Source of the DNA: Chitinophagaceae bacterium
GTDB taxonomy: Bacteria; Bacteroidota; Bacteroidia; Chitinophagales; Chitinophagaceae
NCBI GenBank assembly: GCA_019638595.1
Contig: JAHBTJ010000037.1
Coordinates: forward strand, 1-40,603
Direction: 5' to 3'
Length of the DNA stretch: 40,603 bases
The notes under the pieces were generated by a model. That model worked only from the letters and a program-made list of their open reading frames with translations, did not search any database and had not been told where the DNA came from. Positions 34,186 through 40,603 of the stretch are shown here, in pieces. The translations under genes and the position numbers were made by a program. How positions within the stretch are numbered: the stretch's first letter is position 1; each line of letters opens with the position of its first letter.

Positions 34186-35052
34186 ATGACCACATCAAAA
34201 AAATATTTTTCGCTCGTAATTGTTGTAACACTGCTGTGTTTGGGTTTCCAGTTTTGTAAAAAACAAACAGACAGCTTTACTATTGACTCCTATAAAGAAT
34301 ATTACCCGCTGGAAGTGGGAAAGTATATTATCTACCGGCTCGATTCTACCGTATTTGTAAACTTTGATACGGAAAAGGAAATACACAGCTACCAGGTTAA
34401 AGACATGGTAGACGCCGAGATAACAGATGCAGCGGGCCAACAGGCTTACCGGATCAGGCGTATGATCAGGAACCTGGACGGCACCGGGGAATGGAAAGAC
34501 AATGCCACATTTATGGTAACGCCGCTTAACCGGTCGCTTGAGGTAGTGGAAGACAACCTGCGTTATATTAAACTAACCAACCCGGTTAAAGAAAATTATT
34601 ACTGGGAAGGAAACAGCTACATACAGGCGATAGAAGACCTGAGCTATTTGCAATACTGGGAATACAACTATCAAAATGTAGCGCAGCCATACATTGTTAA
34701 TGACAATACTTTTGAAAATACCATTACGGTTCAGCAGATAGATGAAAGCTCCGGCGATCCTGAGCTATACCCCAATAGCTTTGCCTCAAAAGATTACAGT
34801 ACCGAAGTGTATGCTAAAAATACAGGATTGATATACAAGGAATTTATTCACTGGACATACCAGCGGCACATTGTTGTGGAAAGGTGCAGGATCAAATTTA
34901 CTTCAAGCCCCGACTCTGTTCAATGCCCACCGGATGTTGTATGTACCACATTGGCAGATTCCATGAACGGATATGTGCGATGCGACACTGTACGCAACTC
35001 ATTTTCCTATAGCGGCTATGGCATAAAGCTTACTGCTATTGAGCATAACTGA
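34186..35052 (+). CDS. Hypothetical lipoprotein
   Basis: The 288-residue protein starts at the ATG at 34186 (MTTSKKYF), preceded by GTAGG; the frame stays open upstream but crosses the promoter box. A hydrophobic N-terminus ends in FQFC (Cys24) followed by KK, a plausible though not canonical lipobox. The mature part is beta-rich and acidic, starting YKEYYPLEVGKYIIYRLDSTVF, a pattern seen in small secreted Bacteroidota lipoproteins with no known role. The last part carries a cluster of Cys (VERCRIKF, SVQCPPDVVCTTL, YVRCDTV). The S8 protease gene starts 32 bases downstream, so the two are probably co-transcribed and may work together at the cell surface. Confidence 0.85.
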   Translation: MTTSKKYFSLVIVVTLLCLGFQFCKKQTDSFTIDSYKEYYPLEVGKYIIYRLDSTVFVNFDTEKEIHSYQVKDMVDAEITDAAGQQAYRIRRMIRNLDGTGEWKDNATFMVTPLNRSLEVVEDNLRYIKLTNPVKENYYWEGNSYIQAIEDLSYLQYWEYNYQNVAQPYIVNDNTFENTITVQQIDESSGDPELYPNSFASKDYSTEVYAKNTGLIYKEFIHWTYQRHIVVERCRIKFTSSPDSVQCPPDVVCTTLADSMNGYVRCDTVRNSFSYSGYGIKLTAIEHN

Positions 35053-35083
35053 TGAATGTTAAAACCGGGATAACCTTTTATCT

Positions 35084-36772
35084 ATGAAAACGTTTTTACA
35101 GCTACTCTTAACAGCTTTGCTGTGCCTGCCGGGCAAAATACAGGCGCAGCTCAACAGGCATATTGTTGTGTTTACCGATAAACATAACAACCCGTTTTCC
35201 ATACAACAACCCAACGCGTATCTTTCAAACAAGGCTATTGAAAGAAGGAACCGGCAGCAGCTTTCGGTAGACAGCACCGATCTTCCCGTAAATCCATCTT
35301 ACCTCGACAGCTTGCGCAATGCGGGGGATGTAACCATTGTAAATACTTCAAAATGGCTGAACCAGGCGTTGATCCAAACCAGCGATGCCGCCGCTCTTAA
35401 TACAATAAAAAGCTTTTCATTCGTAAAAAAAGTGTCCGAAGCCGCACCGCGTACCCGTCAAAGAAATACAGAAAGGCAGGATAAGCTAAGATATGAAATG
35501 AGCCCTGTACGCAAATCGGCTAAAACAATGGATGCCGGGAACAATTATTTTAACTATGGGAATAATTACGCCCAGGTAAATATACACGAGGGGCAGTTCC
35601 TCCATAACAAAGGCTACCGGGGAGAAGGAATGACCATCGCGATACTGGATGCGGGATTTTATAAATACGATACAAACCCGGCCTTTGACAGTATACGATT
35701 AAACAACCAGGTGCTGGGCACATGGGATTTTGTAAAAAATAAAGAAAGTGTTACGGAAGAGCACGATCATGGTATGGTATGTTTTTCTATCATGGCGGCC
35801 AACAGGCCGGGGAAGATAGTAGGTACCGCACCTAAAGCGAAATATTATCTTTTCCGTACCGAAGACGCGGCTACCGAATACCAGGTAGAAGAGCAAAACT
35901 GGGTAGCTGCCGCTGAAAGGGCCGACAGTCTTGGAGTAGACCTCATTAGCTCTTCGTTAGGATATTATGAATTTGACGACGCGGCTACCAGTTATTCCTA
36001 TAACGATATGGATGGCAAAACTTCCATTATTACAAGAGGGGCGGAATACGCCGCCCAAAAAGGCATTTTTGTTACCAACAGCGCCGGTAACTCAGGAGGC
36101 GATGCCTGGCATTATATTATAGCGCCTGCCGACGGAGCGCATGTAATGGCGGTAGGCGCTGTAGATGTAAGCGGCAACCCGGCCTGGTTTTCAAGCTACG
36201 GACCTGCTTCAGACAACAGGGTCAAACCGGATGTGGCATCGGTAGGCGCGGCAACTGTAATGGCGGGTTACGACGGAAATCCCGTTACCGGTAATGGCAC
36301 TTCTCTTTCCAACCCTAATATGGCCGGATTAATTACCTGCCTGTGGCAGGCTTTTCCTGAATTTACAAACGCCGAAATTTTTGATGCCGTTAAAAAAAGC
36401 GCCAACAGGTATAATAGCCCTAACGACCGGGTAGGATATGGCATTCCCAATATGCGGATCGCTTATGAAATACTGAGCGGTCAAAAACTTCAAAATCATG
36501 CTGAGCAAATTCTTGGCAATGACTGGCTGAAAGCATATCCCGTTCCGTTCACAAGCGGGCTTACATTGCTGCTAAACCCCCAAACAACAGGCAATGCCAC
36601 CCTGCAACTGTTCAGCGATGCGGGACGGCTGGTATATACAAAAAATATTACGGTCAATGCCGGCGTTATTCAATATCTGCCGCTCAACAACCTGGGGATC
36701 CTGCCACCGGGCGTGTACTGGATAAAGTACAACGATGGTAAAAACAAGCGGCTGCTGAAAATAGTGAAATAA
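35084..36772 (+). CDS. S8 family (subtilisin-like) serine protease with T9SS sorting domain
   Basis: The protein has 562 residues. A signal peptide (1-21) and propeptide-like region (about 25-145) precede the subtilase domain. The catalytic triad is visible: Asp189 in IAILDAGF, His229 in EHDHGMV, and Ser407 in GNGTSLSNPNMAG, with Asn336 in NSAGNSGG as oxyanion residue. The last 80 residues (WLKAYPVPFTSGLTLLLNP ... GVYWIKYNDGKNKRLLKIVK) form a type IX secretion sorting domain of the Por_Secre_tail type, so the enzyme should be carried across the outer membrane and attached or released. It follows the lipoprotein gene closely. Confidence 0.95.
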   Translation: MKTFLQLLLTALLCLPGKIQAQLNRHIVVFTDKHNNPFSIQQPNAYLSNKAIERRNRQQLSVDSTDLPVNPSYLDSLRNAGDVTIVNTSKWLNQALIQTSDAAALNTIKSFSFVKKVSEAAPRTRQRNTERQDKLRYEMSPVRKSAKTMDAGNNYFNYGNNYAQVNIHEGQFLHNKGYRGEGMTIAILDAGFYKYDTNPAFDSIRLNNQVLGTWDFVKNKESVTEEHDHGMVCFSIMAANRPGKIVGTAPKAKYYLFRTEDAATEYQVEEQNWVAAAERADSLGVDLISSSLGYYEFDDAATSYSYNDMDGKTSIITRGAEYAAQKGIFVTNSAGNSGGDAWHYIIAPADGAHVMAVGAVDVSGNPAWFSSYGPASDNRVKPDVASVGAATVMAGYDGNPVTGNGTSLSNPNMAGLITCLWQAFPEFTNAEIFDAVKKSANRYNSPNDRVGYGIPNMRIAYEILSGQKLQNHAEQILGNDWLKAYPVPFTSGLTLLLNPQTTGNATLQLFSDAGRLVYTKNITVNAGVIQYLPLNNLGILPPGVYWIKYNDGKNKRLLKIVK

Positions 36773-37072
36773 AGGCTGCCCGTTGGTGGCGCAACACGCT
36801 GTAATACGTTTCCGCCCCCGGGTCCGGGAACTAAGTTTAATGCAAGGAAAGATAATGCCGTGCACCACGCCCCTCCATATGCATGAACGATGACATTGCT
36901 GACCGTAGAAAGCTGCCGCCGGCATTCGTTGCACCGGCATACAATAGTGCTCCTTTCTCTTTTTTATGTATTCTTCACCCATTCCCGCACCGTATTTTTA
37001 CGATGTGGATAACTTCTAAAACAAATATATTCAACCAGTTATACGATAACACCCCTGCGTTGTAAAAAAATA
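36773..37072. other. Gap without a recognised gene
   Basis: This stretch follows the protease stop. GCCGG/CCGGC (36918-36922/36934-36938) can form a 5-bp hairpin, with a T run about 20 bases later, a poor terminator candidate. Nothing else is recognised. The remainder of the gap, to the start at 37137, holds the operator-like palindrome listed separately. Confidence 0.4.
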
Positions 37073-37105
37073 TTTTAACAAATGTTAAAAACTTGTGTAG
37101 CTTAG
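37073..37105 (+). promoter_or_regulatory. Operator-like palindrome and candidate promoter
   Basis: TTTTAACAAATGTTAAAA (37073-37090) is an 8-bp inverted repeat with a 2-base spacer. TAGCTTAG (37098-37105) matches TAnnTTTG at all but one fixed position. The ATG of the next gene is 32 bases further on. A regulator binding the palindrome would overlap the -33 region. Confidence 0.5.
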
Positions 37106-37136
37106 AAGTGCAAATAAGATTTTGAAAAACGCTACC

Positions 37137-37793
37137 ATGAAACACCTGTTTACAATAATCTTACTATTAAATATACTGCTGCTACAAGCGCAGGATAGCC
37201 AATTCATTACAGTTGCAGAACTTCCTCCCGGCTACACTTCTCATATTGATAAAAAGCTGAACGGCTTAGACAACCGGCTTTCCCAACAATTCAACAATGC
37301 CGGCAGCAGGATGGACAGGCTGCTCAGCGGCAGGTACCTGCCGGGAATAGATTCGCTGGCTACTTCACTCGGGTTTTTAAAAGATGCCGGGAACATTGTT
37401 TCAAAAACCCCGGGCATACAACAGAAACCCGGTAGTTCCCTGCAAAACCTGCAGCAACTGCAAAGCAAGCTCAACGAAGCCGAAGCCATTCAGCAGTTCG
37501 TACAGCAGCGGCGGCAGCAGCTCAAACAGTTGTTGAGCAACTACAGCAACCTGCCTCAAAACATCCACAAATACCTGGGTAAATATCAACAGCAGGTCTT
37601 TTACTATAGCTGGCAATTAAATGAGTTAAAAGAAATTTTAAATGAACCCGATAAGCTGGTAGCAAAAACACTGGCTGTACTGAAAAAGGAGAAGAAGATG
37701 CAGGGAGCTGTTTCTTTTTTATATGATTTCTTACATAAAAAATCCGTTCCGCCTGCTCCCGCTTTTATGTGGAGGGTGGGGTATGAGTTTTAG
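37137..37793 (+). CDS. Secreted coiled-coil protein of unknown function
   Basis: The 218-residue protein starts at the ATG at 37137 (MKHLFTII); a TTG 15 bases upstream is in frame. A signal peptide ends near residue 19. The middle (about 90-180) is very rich in Gln and Leu with heptad-like spacing (LQNLQQLQSKLNEAEAIQQF), suggesting a long coiled coil. A basic stretch (VLKKEKKM) and the final FMWRVGYEF follow. I do not recognise a family. It sits 88 bases before an RHS/YD-type gene on the same strand, and such pairs suggest a partner or accessory role; this is inference. Confidence 0.82.
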   Translation: MKHLFTIILLLNILLLQAQDSQFITVAELPPGYTSHIDKKLNGLDNRLSQQFNNAGSRMDRLLSGRYLPGIDSLATSLGFLKDAGNIVSKTPGIQQKPGSSLQNLQQLQSKLNEAEAIQQFVQQRRQQLKQLLSNYSNLPQNIHKYLGKYQQQVFYYSWQLNELKEILNEPDKLVAKTLAVLKKEKKMQGAVSFLYDFLHKKSVPPAPAFMWRVGYEF

Positions 37794-37881
37794 TGATTGA
37801 CAGAGGAAACGATGTTTGAATCAGAAGATGAGTAGCGGGCAAACTACTTAATAATATTATTCAATTAATCATAGTTGTGAT

Positions 37882-40603
37882 ATGCGTTATTTTCTTTGGA
37901 TTATAATATCAACAATATTGCCGCGCTTGTCATATGGGCAACAAACTATTAATACAAATGGAAATAAATCATTTGTAAATATCAATTTCCCCAAATCTCC
38001 TGAATCAACGGGATTTGAAAAATTTGGTAATTATAATATCAATGAATTAACAGGTTTACCGGACATTTCTATTCCCATCCATACTGTTAATAGCCGGTTT
38101 TTAACCGCTCCTATTACGTTATCCTATCATGCAAGCGGAATTAAGGTTAGCCAGGAAGCCACATGGGTTGGATTGGGTTTTGACCTAATGGTAGCGGGTA
38201 GGATTACTGCTGAAGTAAAAGGGTGCCCGGATTATTATATCCCATCCTACGGAGTTTCGCAATTTAAAAATGGCTGGTCCCGATTAATGAACCGAATTGG
38301 GAATGTTCTAACTCAATCGAATCAGGTATATACCTATGCATCAACATTTGACGGGGCAGGTGATCAGTTTACAAATCCACAGTATGATAATAACTATTTT
38401 ATTGCGGATGCAGCGTGGTACGGAATGGCAGAGCCTGATATATACTATGCTAATTTTATGGGATTTTCACTCACATTTTATTATGATAAGTATACAGATT
38501 CTCTTTCCTTTATTGGAGAAAACAGCCTTTTTGCTATAACCAGTACAAAGGATAGTTTTGGACGAATTACAGCATGGTATCTTACCGATAATAACGGGGT
38601 AAAATATTTTTTTGAACAAAGAGAAATTACCAGGATAAGCCCTCAAAATCAAAATGCATATACTATGTATCCATTTACGGTGGGAGATGCAAATTCTTCC
38701 TGGTTACTAACAAAAATATTGCACCCATCTGGTGATTATATTAACTTTCAATATACCAATTATGGTACCATTCTCCCTGCCTTCGACTATCAAACTTCTA
38801 TTGAGTGTACGGATGGAGTTGTTACATCCACACCTAATTATATTTCATCTTTGCAGCCGCAATGTGAGATTCTCCCGGCATACCTTACCCAGGTAGAAAC
38901 TATTAATGAATTACTACAATTTAACCTCGGCAACAGAGTAGATATTGGCGGTACCGGTGCTAAAAAATTAGAATCTATTATTGTTACCGACAAAATAACT
39001 GGTTCGGTAAGAAAGAAGATATTATTTGGCTATGATTATTTTGTTGCAAATACTGTGGAACCCAATTCGCCGGTATCATCAATAAATGCTACTATTCCGG
39101 CCACTTATCGGCTAAAGCTTAATACGGTTACATTTAATGATTCCACCATACAACCACCATATAAGTTTTTCTATTACAGCAATAACGGCATAATACCCAA
39201 TAAGTACTCAGTTGCCCGGGATTATTGGGGAATGTATAATGGTAATACTACTAATCTGAATTTTATCCCTACCTTATCATCTGCCATAGCCGATGGGTTA
39301 ATAGATGCTAACCTTACCGCTTATAGTAATACAGCAAATGCCAGTAGTTTTACTGGAAATGCCATAAGAAGTTGTCAACCCTTGCTGACACCGACTTTAA
39401 CAATGGACAGTATTGTGTATCCTACCGGCGGCAGTACTAAGCTTATTTATCAACCGCATGTTTCTTTGTACCGAAATAAAATATTAACAGGCGGAGGGTT
39501 AAGAATAGAATCAATTAAAAATTATTCTGCAACAGGTAATAGAACCAATGAAACTGATTATAGTTATACTACTGGCATTTACCTGGGCACGCTTAATTTT
39601 TTTACCAATACTTTTCGGGCAGCTATGGTTCCACAAGGTCAACCAAGCTGTACTTCTGCCTCTTTTCACAAAATGTCAGGGCTTTCTTCTTTAGGAGCTG
39701 CTAACAATTATGATTATCTGATTGGATATTCCAGTGTTACCGCTAATAAAGTAGACGCTAATAATATTGCCGCCAACGGCTCTGTAACTAAAATATACGA
39801 CTTCCCCTCTGTTCAGGATCTGGGGCCGTCCAGTTTAAGCTCCCTGTTTTTAATGCCTTCTGTTATTGTTTCTTCTTCCGGGGGCAGCGGGCTTCCGTCA
39901 GATATGCGCTCTGTATCATTCTCTCAATTTACTCCATCTGTAAGAGCGCAAATTGATGGTAAGTTGCAAAAAGAAATATATTATGATAATATCGGAAATA
40001 TAATAAAACAAATAGAGTACTATTATACTCAAAAGGGTTATGCAAGAAAGCCTTATAGTGTTAGAGCTGAGGATATGTTATCTGGTGGCATTCAAGCGGG
40101 CATTAACGCAAATGTTGGCAGCGCTCTTGCTATATCTTGCTATGGTATTGGTATCCGAAGGTATTCGCTTTGGATTTATGTTGCAAAATCTTACTATACC
40201 GTTATAGATAGTGTGATAGAAAAAACATTTACGGGTGCTACTCCCATCGTAGGGAAAAAGCTGAACACTTACGACAATTATTACCAACTTAAAACAGAGC
40301 AGGCTCTTAATTCTGACGGAACTTATACGACCGCAGTATATACCCATCCATACGATTATAGTGTTAGTCCCTATACAGCAATGATAGGCGCACACATTTA
40401 TTCACCTATTGTATCTACTACCATTTCCAGAAATAATAATTTAGTAACCATTGCTACCAATAATTATTATAATCCTTCCGCAGGTGTTTATGTTCCTCAG
40501 AATGCGCAAATCCAGATAGGTACTAATCCTCCTGAAATAAGAGAACGCTATACTGCATATGACAGTTATGGACATTTGCTAGAAAAACAAAAAGCAGACG
40601 GCA
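37882..40603 (+). CDS. RHS/YD-repeat-type secreted protein, 3' end beyond the window
   Basis: The frame is open from the ATG at 37882 to the window edge (907 full codons seen), so the C-terminus is missing. The protein begins with a signal peptide (MRYFLWIIISTIL ... SYGQ, about 1-20). Residues about 55-110 hold the conserved RHS N-terminal pattern GLPDISIPIH, PITLSYHASGIKV and ATWVGLGFDLMVAGRIT. A long beta-rich stretch follows, and the last residues seen (YTAYDSYGHLLEKQKADG) read like a YD repeat. In Bacteroidota such proteins often have variable C-terminal toxin or adhesin tips. The coding sequence is visibly richer in A+T than its neighbours. Confidence 0.88.
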   Translation, partial: MRYFLWIIISTILPRLSYGQQTINTNGNKSFVNINFPKSPESTGFEKFGNYNINELTGLPDISIPIHTVNSRFLTAPITLSYHASGIKVSQEATWVGLGFDLMVAGRITAEVKGCPDYYIPSYGVSQFKNGWSRLMNRIGNVLTQSNQVYTYASTFDGAGDQFTNPQYDNNYFIADAAWYGMAEPDIYYANFMGFSLTFYYDKYTDSLSFIGENSLFAITSTKDSFGRITAWYLTDNNGVKYFFEQREITRISPQNQNAYTMYPFTVGDANSSWLLTKILHPSGDYINFQYTNYGTILPAFDYQTSIECTDGVVTSTPNYISSLQPQCEILPAYLTQVETINELLQFNLGNRVDIGGTGAKKLESIIVTDKITGSVRKKILFGYDYFVANTVEPNSPVSSINATIPATYRLKLNTVTFNDSTIQPPYKFFYYSNNGIIPNKYSVARDYWGMYNGNTTNLNFIPTLSSAIADGLIDANLTAYSNTANASSFTGNAIRSCQPLLTPTLTMDSIVYPTGGSTKLIYQPHVSLYRNKILTGGGLRIESIKNYSATGNRTNETDYSYTTGIYLGTLNFFTNTFRAAMVPQGQPSCTSASFHKMSGLSSLGAANNYDYLIGYSSVTANKVDANNIAANGSVTKIYDFPSVQDLGPSSLSSLFLMPSVIVSSSGGSGLPSDMRSVSFSQFTPSVRAQIDGKLQKEIYYDNIGNIIKQIEYYYTQKGYARKPYSVRAEDMLSGGIQAGINANVGSALAISCYGIGIRRYSLWIYVAKSYYTVIDSVIEKTFTGATPIVGKKLNTYDNYYQLKTEQALNSDGTYTTAVYTHPYDYSVSPYTAMIGAHIYSPIVSTTISRNNNLVTIATNNYYNPSAGVYVPQNAQIQIGTNPPEIRERYTAYDSYGHLLEKQKADG

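Overview
The window looks like chromosome from a member of the Bacteroidota, most likely family Chitinophagaceae. This rests on two SusC/SusD loci each led by an ECF sigma factor and a FecR-type anti-sigma factor, a type IX secretion C-terminal sorting domain on a protease, a TonB homologue with the Bacteroidota N-terminus, promoter-like TAnnTTTG boxes, and the near absence of Shine-Dalgarno sequences. No tRNA, rRNA, CRISPR array or intact transposase gene was seen.

Left edge (1-3616): a GTCTC-loop hairpin module, a secreted repeat protein (301-2457), an NlpE/META lipoprotein (2509-3261), and a gene-free stretch holding a second copy of the hairpin module fused to a strongly structured, possibly non-coding RNA (3411-3570).

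Locus 1 (3617-20359, all minus strand, read right to left): ECF sigma, a fatty-acid-hydroxylase-type membrane protein, FecR, SusC, SusD, a terminator-like hairpin, then four secreted enzymes: a divergent GH29-like protein, a DUF6067/GH123-like protein, a canonical GH29 alpha-fucosidase, and an 816-residue TIM-barrel-like protein of no family I can name. Together they suggest import and trimming of a fucose-containing glycan. The hydroxylase gene splits the usual sigma/anti-sigma pair and has degenerate repeats on both sides.

Middle (20325-21257): a LacI-type operator palindrome, a pentapeptide-repeat protein on the plus strand, and dispersed repeats.

Locus 2 (21247-30835, minus strand): ECF sigma, FecR, SusC, SusD, a hairpin, a Tat-signal metallophosphoesterase and an alkaline-phosphatase-superfamily enzyme. 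It carries no glycosidase. The likely cargo is a phosphorylated organic compound rather than a plain glycan.

Right part (30824-40603): a tandem array of about 215-bp repeats, a TonB protein, a repeat cluster with a MITE-like insertion, mnmA with a good terminator, a lipoprotein plus S8 protease pair with a T9SS tail, and a coiled-coil protein followed by an RHS/YD-type protein that runs off the window. Degenerate repeats of one family sit at several gene 3' ends and supply three stop codons.
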